From: Eubacteriales bacterium
Lineage (GTDB): Bacteria > Bacillota > Clostridia > Lachnospirales > Lachnospiraceae
DNA length: 64,000 bases
Direction of reading: 5' to 3'
NCBI GenBank assembly: GCA_030539055.1
Contig: JAUNSV010000001.1
Span: 41,214 to 105,213 of the forward strand
Shown: positions 53,443 to 62,229 of the stretch, one piece after another
How the letters are laid out: each line of letters starts with the position of its first letter
Numbering within the stretch: the first letter of the stretch is position 1
Position numbers and translations under genes: made by a program
The notes under the pieces: model-generated
The model's database searches: none
What the model saw: only the letters and a program-made list of their open reading frames with translations
What the model was told of the DNA's origin: nothing

Positions 53443-55791
53443 TTATGTTTTTTGTTTTTTAAGTGCTTCTAAAATATCACATGCTGTGATTGGCATTTTT
53501 GTAAATCTTACTCCTATAGCATTGTATATAGCATTTGCAATTGCTGGAGCTCCAGGTACCATAGCTGGTTCCCCAATTCCTCTAGCTCCAAATGGTCCTG
53601 TTTCCTCTTCGAATTCTGCTACATAAGACTCAAGCACATCTGGGCAATCATCTGCTGTAGGTATTTTATAATCTACAAAACTCTTATTCATTATTTTACC
53701 ATTTTTTAAAATTAACTCTTCCCATAGTGCTGTACCAAGCGCTTGCACCATTGCTCCCTCAACTTGTGCATTGTATAAAGCTTCATTAATTACTTTACCT
53801 GGGTCAAAACAAGAAATCATTTTTAGTACTTTTACATGCCCTGTTTGCAAGTCTACTTCTACCTCGCAACCAGTAACTCCTATAGTCCAAAATGCTACTG
53901 GTTTAGGAGATTGTGAATCAACTGGATTATAAGCCATATTGTTTGGCACTACAAATCTTCCTACACCTATTGCAGGTCCACCCATTCCAGAACCATCTGG
54001 TAAAGTAAGCCCAAGTGCAAAAGTATTAATAGGCACTCTATTTTCTTCATGATACTTTTGTACTACAAATGTTGTATTGTTTTTATCATCTCTTTCAAAA
54101 AATATATCTTTCTTCCCACAACCTAGTTTGATTTCTGCTAGGTGAAGTATTTTTTCTTTTAAATCTTCTGCTGCAAGTTTTACAGCATTTCCTGCACAAT
54201 AGGTAGTTCGTGATGCTACTGTTTGCCACTCATAAGGGTTCATAGTTGTATCGCCAGATGTTAGTGTAATTAAATTTGGATTTACATTTAATACTTCTGC
54301 TGCAATTTGTGTTAGTGCTGTATTTGAACCTTGACCAATTTCTTCGGCACTAGTTTGCAAATAGAAAGTACCATCCTCATTCATTCTTATGATAGAAGCA
54401 CTAGCTACATCTGTAGGCATAGATGGAGATTTCCAACCAGCTGCTATTCCTTTTGCACGGATTTTATTTTTATTATTATTTTCACATGGTTTATCATACT
54501 CTAGTTTTTGAAGAACTGTTTCTAAACAAGCTTGATAACCAGATACATTCATTACCTCACCTGTAGATGTTTCATCTTTAGCTCTTAGCCCATTTCTTCT
54601 TCGTATTTCTATAGGAGATATCCCTAGGTCTTTTGCTACTTCATCTAAATTTTGTTCTATAGCAAAATGTATTTCACACATACCAAATCCACGATAAGGT
54701 CCACCTACTGGATGATTAGTATATAAACAATAACTATCTGTAGAAATATTAGGAATATTGTATGGCCCTGATCCAGCGAAACCAGCTGCTTTTACTATAT
54801 TTACTCCATACTCTGTGTAAGCTCCACCATCCCACAAAAATTCATTATGCTCTGCAATAATTTTTCCCTCTTTTGTAACACCAGTTTTTATTTTAGCATA
54901 CATTCCTTGTCGCACATAAGCATTCTCAAATTCATCCTCTCTTGAGTACATAAGCCTTACTGGTCTACCAGGATTTAGTTTTGCTAGTGGAATAACTATT
55001 CCCTCTATTGTTGTACCTGCTTTAGAACCAAAACCACCACCCACAAATTCTGATATAACTCTAACTTTATTTAGTGGTATATCAAATGAGTCTGATAAAG
55101 ATTGTCTTACAGCATAAGGAGATTGACAAGAGGCCCATACAGTTAAAGAACCATTTGCATCAAATTTTGCTGTAGCTACATGTGTTTCTATTGGTGAATG
55201 TTGAACATGTGGTACATGATACTCATGCTCTACTACTTTATATGCTTCCTTAAAAGCTTTTTCTACATCTCCCTTTCTTAATACATGATGATGAGAAATA
55301 TTAGTGTGTGGAACTGGATGAAATATTGGTGCTACTTTGTATGTGTGTAAATCTGGATGTATAAGTGGCGCATCCTTTTTCATAGCATCTTGTGGGCTTA
55401 AAACTGGAGTTAACTCTTCATAATCAACTTTTATAAGTGAGCAAGCTTCCTCTGCAATTTCTATAGTTTCTGCACAAACAGCAACTACTGCTTCACCTAC
55501 ATATTTTACTGTATCAACAGCAAGAAAGTTTTTGTCTGCAAGGTATAAACCACCTCTCTTCTTATAATAATCTCCTGTGATTATTGATTTTACTCCAGGA
55601 AGTTTTTCTGCTTCTTTAATATTTATACTTTTTATTTTTGCATGTGGATAAGGGCTACGAACTACTTGTGCAAAAAGTGTGCGTGGGAAATAATAATCAC
55701 CAGCATACTTTGCTTCACCAGTTACTTTTGCAATGCCATCTACACGAGGGATTCCTTGACCAATGCAAGTATATTTTCCATCATTAGTCAT
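53443..55791 (-). CDS. Xanthine dehydrogenase, molybdenum-binding subunit
   Basis: 782 aa Mo hydroxylase large subunit. Moco-binding GGGFGSKAG, PVGGPYRGFGM and the C-terminal GARGIGEPAM, whose Glu is the catalytic base. The separate small and FAD subunits follow the usual three-gene arrangement. Oxidises purines (xanthine/hypoxanthine to urate, or the reverse in anaerobes). A YqeC-MocA fusion elsewhere in the window suggests the selenium-dependent subgroup. Confidence 0.9.
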   Translation of the reverse strand: MTNDGKYTCIGQGIPRVDGIAKVTGEAKYAGDYYFPRTLFAQVVRSPYPHAKIKSINIKEAEKLPGVKSIITGDYYKKRGGLYLADKNFLAVDTVKYVGEAVVAVCAETIEIAEEACSLIKVDYEELTPVLSPQDAMKKDAPLIHPDLHTYKVAPIFHPVPHTNISHHHVLRKGDVEKAFKEAYKVVEHEYHVPHVQHSPIETHVATAKFDANGSLTVWASCQSPYAVRQSLSDSFDIPLNKVRVISEFVGGGFGSKAGTTIEGIVIPLAKLNPGRPVRLMYSREDEFENAYVRQGMYAKIKTGVTKEGKIIAEHNEFLWDGGAYTEYGVNIVKAAGFAGSGPYNIPNISTDSYCLYTNHPVGGPYRGFGMCEIHFAIEQNLDEVAKDLGISPIEIRRRNGLRAKDETSTGEVMNVSGYQACLETVLQKLEYDKPCENNNKNKIRAKGIAAGWKSPSMPTDVASASIIRMNEDGTFYLQTSAEEIGQGSNTALTQIAAEVLNVNPNLITLTSGDTTMNPYEWQTVASRTTYCAGNAVKLAAEDLKEKILHLAEIKLGCGKKDIFFERDDKNNTTFVVQKYHEENRVPINTFALGLTLPDGSGMGGPAIGVGRFVVPNNMAYNPVDSQSPKPVAFWTIGVTGCEVEVDLQTGHVKVLKMISCFDPGKVINEALYNAQVEGAMVQALGTALWEELILKNGKIMNKSFVDYKIPTADDCPDVLESYVAEFEEETGPFGARGIGEPAMVPGAPAIANAIYNAIGVRFTKMPITACDILEALKKQKT

Positions 55792-55792
55792 A

Positions 55793-56266
55793 TTATCTGC
55801 CCTCCTTACTATTTACGACATCTTCTATAGCTTCTATTATTCTTTTGTAACCTGTGCACCTGCATAAATTACCACTTATTGCATCCACTATCTCTTCTCT
55901 ACTTGGTTTAGGATTTTCATTTAAAAGTGCTGTTGCAGACATCAAAAATCCTGGAGTGCAATATCCGCATTGAAGTGCTGCATGAGATATAAAACTTTCT
56001 TGAAGAGGTGTTAATTTTCCATCTTTTGATAAACCCTCTACAGTAGTAATATGTACACCATCAAGTTCTGGTGCAAGTATTAGGCAAGCATTCATTGGTT
56101 TATTATCAACTATAATTGTACAAGCACCACACTCTCCAGCACTACAACCCTCTTTTGATCCAGTCAAGTCTAATTGCTCTCTCAAAACTCTTAGCGCTGT
56201 ATGGTTTGGTTTTACTACCAAAGAGATAGGTTCATCATTCACATAAAAATTTATTTTATATTCCAT
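55793..56266 (-). CDS. Xanthine dehydrogenase, [2Fe-2S] subunit
   Basis: 157 aa. Plant-type [2Fe-2S] CSAGECGAC and the second cluster motifs QCGYCTPG and GNLCRCTGY. Next to the other two subunits (gaps of 1-2 nt). Confidence 0.94.
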   Translation of the reverse strand: MEYKINFYVNDEPISLVVKPNHTALRVLREQLDLTGSKEGCSAGECGACTIIVDNKPMNACLILAPELDGVHITTVEGLSKDGKLTPLQESFISHAALQCGYCTPGFLMSATALLNENPKPSREEIVDAISGNLCRCTGYKRIIEAIEDVVNSKEGR

Positions 56267-56268
56267 TT

Positions 56269-57117
56269 TTATTCACCTCCTTGGTTTAACTCTCTTAAGC
56301 TTCTATCAATTATTACTTTTACTATATCCAAACGATACTCTTTAGAAGCTCTTATATCATCAATAGGGGAAACTTCTTTTATTGCTAATTCTTTTGCTTC
56401 TTCAATTGTTTTATCACTAATTTCTTTATTTTTTAAAAACTCTTCTGTTTTTGTAAGTCTAATAGGTGTTGGTGCTACAGCACCAAATGCAATTTTATAT
56501 TCATTTCCTATTTTTACTATTGTAGCACAAACATTTGATAAATCAACTTCTCTTCTTCTTGCATTTTTTGAAAATACACCTTTTGTATTTTCATACAAAG
56601 GTATTTTTATTCCTATTACTATTTCTCCCTCTTGTAATACAGTCTTTCGAACAAAAGTAATAAATTCTCTTATTGGTACTTCTCTTCTTCCATTTTGACC
56701 CTCGATAATAAGTGTAGCATCAAGTGCATAAAGTGGAGTAGCACTATCTGCAAGTGGTGATGCATTTACAATATTACCTACACTTGTAGCTCTATTTCTA
56801 ACTTGATTTGAACCAACACTATGACAAGCTTCCGCATAGTATGGATAATATTTTTTTACATACTCATTTGCACTTATTTCATTCATAGTAGATAAAGCAC
56901 CAATAAATAAATATTTTTCTTTAATATTTAAATTGATTCCTTTTAATTCTTTTATATGTTTAATGTCTATAATATATTCAGGAGATATTAATCTTTCTCT
57001 AAGCCGAATTACAACATCAGTGCCACCATTTAAAATGCAAGCTTTATTTTTATATTTTAAAAGCAAGTCTACTACTTCTTTAATTGTTGTAGGTGCCAAA
57101 TATTCAAATTCTTTCAC
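56269..57117 (-). CDS. Xanthine dehydrogenase, FAD-binding subunit
   Basis: 282 aa with GTG start at 57117 (AAGGAG 9 nt upstream); a longer frame upstream is not expected. FAD motifs ACILNGGTDVVIRLRE and VGNIVNASPLADSATPLYALDA. The operon has its own promoter ahead. Confidence 0.93.
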   Translation of the reverse strand: MKEFEYLAPTTIKEVVDLLLKYKNKACILNGGTDVVIRLRERLISPEYIIDIKHIKELKGINLNIKEKYLFIGALSTMNEISANEYVKKYYPYYAEACHSVGSNQVRNRATSVGNIVNASPLADSATPLYALDATLIIEGQNGRREVPIREFITFVRKTVLQEGEIVIGIKIPLYENTKGVFSKNARRREVDLSNVCATIVKIGNEYKIAFGAVAPTPIRLTKTEEFLKNKEISDKTIEEAKELAIKEVSPIDDIRASKEYRLDIVKVIIDRSLRELNQGGE

Positions 57118-57177
57118 TTTCAAAATCTCCTTTCTTATAAAGATTTTTGTTGAAAAAATAATATTAAAGCTCTTAGT

Positions 57178-57206
57178 ATAATATAATAAAAATCCAAAAA
57201 GAGCAA
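57178..57206 (-). promoter_or_regulatory. Promoter of the xanthine dehydrogenase operon
   Basis: TTGCTC (57201-57206), 17-bp spacer, TATTAT (57178-57183), minus strand, in the 112-bp gap after the cyclase gene. Confidence 0.5.
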
Positions 57207-57229
57207 TATATTTTAAAAAAGTTATTGCA

Positions 57230-58033
57230 TTATACTTCGAAGCCCTCAAAAGCTACTATCCTTGTAAATGCTGATTCTATATCTACGCCTTTCCAAGGGA
57301 AGCAACCGATTACAAGACGCTTGTTGCTCAATTTATCTATCTCACCACCTACGCACTCTGCGTGAATAATCTCGCCATATTTTTTTGGGAACATTTGAAT
57401 ATGCATTGCTTGATATTGCTCTGGCCAAGGGTACATTTCTTCAAGTGATTTACCATATGTTTTTCTCATATACTCATCACATTTTTTTGTTTCTGCCGGA
57501 TTCCAATCACGGATTTTTGTATTTTGAGGATGGTCAGCACTGCCACAATCAACTCCTATCCATCTTAAATGTTTTTTATGACACCAGTCTGTAAATTGAA
57601 GATCTGGACCAGGGTGTCGCATCATATATCTTTGCTCATCTGCTAGTGGTTCTTCCCAGCCATATTTATGATATCCAGTATTTATAATAAGAATATCGCC
57701 ATCTTTTACTTCAACTCTCTTCTCAATATCACTTGCACTATATATTGAATAATCTTTATCTCCAAATTCATCTGATAAATCTACTACAACTCCAGGGTGG
57801 CATAGTTTATCAAGTGGTAAAGATGCTATATCGCCACCTGCTGTATCAAAATGTCTAGGACCATCTAAGTGAGTACCTACATGGTTTGATGTATGAATAA
57901 TTTGTCCATTAGCACCATTTGAAGATAATCTCTTAAAATATTCAACTCTTAGTGGTTGGTATGTTGGCCAAGGTGGAGTAGTTACTCCTGTTCCAATTGT
58001 TAAATCATACATTTTAATTTCATTCCATTTCAT
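57230..58033 (-). CDS. Cyclase/kynurenine-formamidase-like hydrolase
   Basis: 267 aa cyclase family (PF04199-like). Metal motif HVGTHLDGPRHFD and the later DGDILIINTGYH. Such enzymes hydrolyse N-formyl or cyclic amides. Lies between the allG-type gene and the xdh genes, so a step in purine ring breakdown is plausible. GGAG present. Confidence 0.8.
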   Translation of the reverse strand: MKWNEIKMYDLTIGTGVTTPPWPTYQPLRVEYFKRLSSNGANGQIIHTSNHVGTHLDGPRHFDTAGGDIASLPLDKLCHPGVVVDLSDEFGDKDYSIYSASDIEKRVEVKDGDILIINTGYHKYGWEEPLADEQRYMMRHPGPDLQFTDWCHKKHLRWIGVDCGSADHPQNTKIRDWNPAETKKCDEYMRKTYGKSLEEMYPWPEQYQAMHIQMFPKKYGEIIHAECVGGEIDKLSNKRLVIGCFPWKGVDIESAFTRIVAFEGFEV

Positions 58034-58073
58034 AATTTTTTCTCCTAATTTTTTATTTTTAAATCAAATTTAT

Positions 58074-59336
58074 TTATCCATTAGCATATACTTTTGAAAA
58101 CTCTTTTAAGCTTTGTACAAAACAATCCATAGGAGGGTGAACTATTCCAGCTCCTACTTGACCAACACCTGGTTTTTTAGCTGCTATTCCAGTATTGATT
58201 ACAGGTAGAATTTGTGTTTGTACTACTTTTCTTATATCTATGCCTGTTGCAGATCCTCTAAAATTGAGTGCTGGTATTTTATAAGTATTGCCCTCTCCCT
58301 CTGTTATTTCATACATTTTAGTAGAATAATTGATAGCGTCTTGTGGTGTTCCACCAACAAATTGAACTATTGCTGGAGCAGCTCCCATACAAAAACCACC
58401 AATACCAGTAGTTTCTGTGATACAAGAATCTCCTACATCTGGATTTGCATCCTCTTCACTAAAGCCTGGGAAGTATAAACCATCTACAATTTCAGATGGA
58501 GCTGTAAACCATTTATCTGGTCCAAGACCAGCAACTCTAATACCAAACTCTGTGCCATTACGAGCCATAGTTGATACGATTGTAGAATATTCTACACCAA
58601 ATGTAGCATCCATAGTACATTTGCAAGCTGGCATTGTTAAATTTAAAAATGTGTGATCTGCACTATCAAAAAATTTTAATGCTTTTACTTTTTCAGCTAT
58701 TGTAAAATTAGTTTCTACCATGGCTGGTGCAAGCATTCTAAATAAAAGTGAAGTACCAGCTCTGTTTCTGTTATGCCCCTCATCTCCCATTTGCAATACT
58801 TGTGCAATCATAGATTTTAAATCTATCTCTCCTACTAATTTTAATGTTTCTTTAACTATAGGATACAATTCGTTCTGGAAATAACGAAGTCTCTCAAGCA
58901 CTTCTGGTTGATATGCACCAAATCTCAATACTTTACCAAGACCCTCATTAATAGTACAATAAGCCATGTTACCATATGTTTTATTTTTTACTTTCCATAC
59001 TGGCATAGAATAAGATACTATTCCAGCCATAGGACCTACTGCTTCATGATGATGACAAGGAGAAAAAATAATCTCTCCAGATTGTGCCAAGTCCTCTGCT
59101 TCCTTTTCATTTTTTGCTAAATCTTCATACATCAATGCTCCTATAACAGCACCCTTTTGTGGTCCACACATTTTGTCCCAAGTAACAGGTGGACCTGAAT
59201 GAAGAATAGTTTTTTTAGTCATTCCTGGTATATCCTCTCCTGCTGTAGACATACCAATAAGTGTAGGTGTTGCTGATAAAATTCGATTCAACACTTCCTT
59301 ATTGGCATTAGCAATTTTTTCTTTTAAATCTGCCAT
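58074..59336 (-). CDS. DUF1116 protein, AllG/YlbE-like oxamate carbamoyltransferase subunit
   Basis: 420 aa. Full DUF1116 family match: SGPPVTWDKMCGPQKGAV, FSPCHHHEAVGPMAGI, a long glycine-rich C-terminal half. In E. coli FdrA, YlbE and YlbF (AllFGH) together form an oxamate transcarbamylase that makes carbamoyl phosphate from oxalurate. All three are here. The gene starts just after the 56-aa peptide gene. Confidence 0.85.
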   Translation of the reverse strand: MADLKEKIANANKEVLNRILSATPTLIGMSTAGEDIPGMTKKTILHSGPPVTWDKMCGPQKGAVIGALMYEDLAKNEKEAEDLAQSGEIIFSPCHHHEAVGPMAGIVSYSMPVWKVKNKTYGNMAYCTINEGLGKVLRFGAYQPEVLERLRYFQNELYPIVKETLKLVGEIDLKSMIAQVLQMGDEGHNRNRAGTSLLFRMLAPAMVETNFTIAEKVKALKFFDSADHTFLNLTMPACKCTMDATFGVEYSTIVSTMARNGTEFGIRVAGLGPDKWFTAPSEIVDGLYFPGFSEEDANPDVGDSCITETTGIGGFCMGAAPAIVQFVGGTPQDAINYSTKMYEITEGEGNTYKIPALNFRGSATGIDIRKVVQTQILPVINTGIAAKKPGVGQVGAGIVHPPMDCFVQSLKEFSKVYANG

Positions 59337-59361
59337 TTTAAATCCTCCTATGTATATTTTT

Positions 59362-59532
59362 TTATATTAAATCTGAAAGCATATTTGCTAAATCTTTATC
59401 TCCACCAGCTACTGGTTTCCAGTCTACATGTATAGCTTCAACATTTTGTTTTTTTAAGTCTTCATAAAATGATTCTATTCCAAAATTTACAACATTTAAT
59501 TTTTTGTTAAATAATTCGTTTAGTTTGCTCAT
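59362..59532 (-). CDS. 56-aa FdrA-type small protein
   Basis: Frame beginning MSKLNELFNKKLNVVNFGIE and ending KPVAGGDKDLANMLSDLI. AAAGGAG stands 5 nt before the ATG, and the gene lies 25 nt before DUF1116. Short FdrA-domain peptides occur at this place in related gene sets. It may be a subunit or linker of the AllFGH complex. Confidence 0.75.
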   Translation of the reverse strand: MSKLNELFNKKLNVVNFGIESFYEDLKKQNVEAIHVDWKPVAGGDKDLANMLSDLI

Positions 59533-59641
59533 TGTTTCTCCTTTCGTATTTTATTTATTAATTTGTATTTCGTTGTTTATTTTTTTAATATTTATATTAC
59601 TATTTGTTTCGAGTTTTGGTGTTTATTTCTTTGTTTATGTT
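59533..59641 (-). other. Unstructured A/C-rich intergenic spacer
   Basis: No gene, promoter or hairpin seen. The transcript sense is A-rich with AAACA units, like the spacer before the NlpC gene. Confidence 0.4.
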
Positions 59642-61195
59642 TTATATTTCTTTATTTATAATTTTTTTTGTGAGTCTTACTGCTTGTGCATTTGTAGGCA
59701 TAATGATTGCTCCTGCATTTTTTATTTTCTCACATGTTTCATCAAAAGATTGTGGATCTTTATTTGTGCCTAGAACTTCACACACTATAGGAAGTACTCT
59801 TCCATTATCTTTTGCATTCTTTTTTGCTTTTATTATAGCATCGCATAAATCTTCACTTGGGTCTGGATTAGAGCCATAACCAATAACACAATCACATAAA
59901 ATTACTTTTGTTGTTTCATCTAAAGACTCTTTTATAATTCTTTCTGCACGAAGAGATGGGTCTATCATAGGGTGAGCTCTTCCAACAGTAAATTCATCAT
60001 CTCCAAAATCAAGTGCCGTATGCTCTTTGCTAATATTTTTATCGGCTAATTTATCTTCTTTATTTAAAGGAATATTTGAGTAAATATGACCTAGGTCTTT
60101 AATTAACATTTTCATAGCTTCATCGCATATAGTACCACCTGTATACAAAGCTCGTAAATATTTTTGAGTATTCTTCATACCTTTTGTAGCATCTAATACT
60201 ATTTTTTCTATTTCATCATCACTTAAATCAAATCCATCAAAAGTTGTTGGAGTTTTTCCTTTAGAAATAGCTACTGCTTTTTTTGCCGCATCCTCTAACG
60301 ATATTGATGGTATTAATCCCATTTTCTCTATTTCTGTCATATCTGCACCAACGAAAGACACAACAGTTGGCTTTCCACCATCTTTTGCTTGTTTTAATAT
60401 TTTTGTTTGTATATCTGCAGCTGGTGGTTTAGATGTAAGTAATATTACTTTTGTATTTTTATCATCAATTAAGCTTTGCAGAGCAAACGAAAACATTATA
60501 CCACCAATTTCTTCTTTTAAATCTCTTCCACCAGTTCCTATAACTTGTGATACTCCACCACCATATCTATCTATTAATGAAGAAACTTCTTGTGTACCAG
60601 TTCCGCTTGCACCTACTATTCCAATATCACCAGGTGTAATAACATTTGCAAAAGCAAGTGGTGTATTATTGATTATAGCTGTTCCACAATCTGGACCCAT
60701 CATAAGTAGGCCTTTAGATACGGCTTTCTCTTTTAATTTTTTTTCATCTTCAATACTAACATTATCAGAAAAGAGCATAACATTAATATTGTTATCAAGG
60801 CAGTCGTTTGCTACATCTTTTGCATACTTACCAGGAACAGATATTATTGCCATATTCAAATCTTTTTTAATTTTTAATGCAGAACTTAAAGTAGGTGGAT
60901 AATAATTTGCACTTGTTGCTTCTTTCTTCTTATTTAATAATTCTTCTACTTTTAATAAAACATTTTGCCAAATTTCTTCATTCTCTACACTAGCTACTAC
61001 AAAAAAATCATTTGCTGTAACAGTATCAAGTTCATTTGAATTTAAACCGATGTTATGGCTAATCTCTTTGTTTAAATCTGTACCCATTCCTACTAAAGCT
61101 TCTTTTACTCCAGGTACTTTTTTTACATCTTTTGAAATAATCATTAGTGAAACTGAATCGTAATAAGCACCTTTTTTAATGTCTAATTTTACCAC
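59642..61195 (-). CDS. fdrA: FdrA (AllF), acyl-CoA-synthetase-like subunit
   Basis: 517 aa. N-terminal part with SVSLMIISKDVKKVPGV, CoA-binding-like domain (GIVGASGTGTQEVSSLI), and succinyl-CoA-synthetase-like C-terminus with ALYTGGTICDEAM. Core of the oxamate carbamoyltransferase in E. coli. Overlaps the DUF2877 gene by 7 nt. Confidence 0.93.
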   Translation of the reverse strand: MVKLDIKKGAYYDSVSLMIISKDVKKVPGVKEALVGMGTDLNKEISHNIGLNSNELDTVTANDFFVVASVENEEIWQNVLLKVEELLNKKKEATSANYYPPTLSSALKIKKDLNMAIISVPGKYAKDVANDCLDNNINVMLFSDNVSIEDEKKLKEKAVSKGLLMMGPDCGTAIINNTPLAFANVITPGDIGIVGASGTGTQEVSSLIDRYGGGVSQVIGTGGRDLKEEIGGIMFSFALQSLIDDKNTKVILLTSKPPAADIQTKILKQAKDGGKPTVVSFVGADMTEIEKMGLIPSISLEDAAKKAVAISKGKTPTTFDGFDLSDDEIEKIVLDATKGMKNTQKYLRALYTGGTICDEAMKMLIKDLGHIYSNIPLNKEDKLADKNISKEHTALDFGDDEFTVGRAHPMIDPSLRAERIIKESLDETTKVILCDCVIGYGSNPDPSEDLCDAIIKAKKNAKDNGRVLPIVCEVLGTNKDPQSFDETCEKIKNAGAIIMPTNAQAVRLTKKIINKEI

Positions 61196-62229
61196 TTGTA
61201 TACCTCCCTAAAATTTTTATTTAATGAATAATATATTCCTGTAAGCGTATCTATACCCGATGTAGCACCAAATGAAGAAATTTTTTCAATATCTTTTTTA
61301 ATATTATTTAATGATAAATTGCATATGTGAATATATAATTTAATTATATCACTTGAGAATAAACCTAGCTTAGCATTGTGTAAGAAAGAAGTACTTAAAT
61401 TTGTAGTATTTATTTTTTTTAATAAATTATTTGATATTTTGTATGTGTGGTAATCGGTGGTGGGTTTTGTATTCTTACCTAAAATAATCAAGCTTTCTAT
61501 AAAATATAATGCAGATATATACCCTTTCAAAAAATCATCACTTGATGGTGTAAGACCAATTCCAAGACCAGCTATATTTTTACCAAGAGAACTAAATATT
61601 TTATAATCACAATTTGATAATTCTTTATCTTCATTGAAAAGCAAGTTAAATATTTTTATAGTTTGTTCATCTAATTTTATAATTCTATCTTTAATAAAAT
61701 TTGTATAATAATTTTGTTTTAATTCGCTTGAAATTAAGGGTAATAAGCTATCTGAATATTCTTCTTTTGAAGCAATTTCTATTATATTATTTTTTATAAA
61801 AATTAAGCTTTCTTTTATATTGTTTTTTATTCTTTTTAAATAAATTGACTCTTTTGAATTGTTTTTTGTATTTGTATATTCTCTTATAAAATAATTTTGT
61901 AAATTATTTGTAAGAGATAAATCGGTTAGTTTGATATTGTCTTTTAATTGCAATTTCAAATCACGAATCTCATCATTTTCTTTTACATTGATTTCTAGAA
62001 AATCGTTAATACTTGTACAAATACTTCTTGGTTCAATAGTTGTTTTTGAATTTATAAATGATAAAAATATATTTTTTTCTTCATCTAATATTATATTCAA
62101 TGCATTTTTAAATATGGAATGAATTTTAATTTGTTTAAATTTGTTCTTTTTAATTTCTTTTATTAAGTCATATGTGTCTAAGCTTAGTTGTTCTATTTTT
62201 ATATCATTTATTTTAAATTTATTATTCAT
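61189..62229 (-). CDS. DUF2877 protein, AllH/YlbF-like
   Basis: 346 aa. DUF2877 hallmark GLGIGLTPSSDDFLKGYI. Third component of AllFGH. Overlaps pucR by 8 nt and fdrA by 7 nt. Confidence 0.85.
   Translation of the reverse strand: MNNKFKINDIKIEQLSLDTYDLIKEIKKNKFKQIKIHSIFKNALNIILDEEKNIFLSFINSKTTIEPRSICTSINDFLEINVKENDEIRDLKLQLKDNIKLTDLSLTNNLQNYFIREYTNTKNNSKESIYLKRIKNNIKESLIFIKNNIIEIASKEEYSDSLLPLISSELKQNYYTNFIKDRIIKLDEQTIKIFNLLFNEDKELSNCDYKIFSSLGKNIAGLGIGLTPSSDDFLKGYISALYFIESLIILGKNTKPTTDYHTYKISNNLLKKINTTNLSTSFLHNAKLGLFSSDIIKLYIHICNLSLNNIKKDIEKISSFGATSGIDTLTGIYYSLNKNFREVYKW

Noticed and set aside
53414-57229. Purine (guanine/xanthine) riboswitch ahead of the permease or xdh genes
   Set aside because: Gaps are too short or lack the paired loops; only a plain promoter was found.
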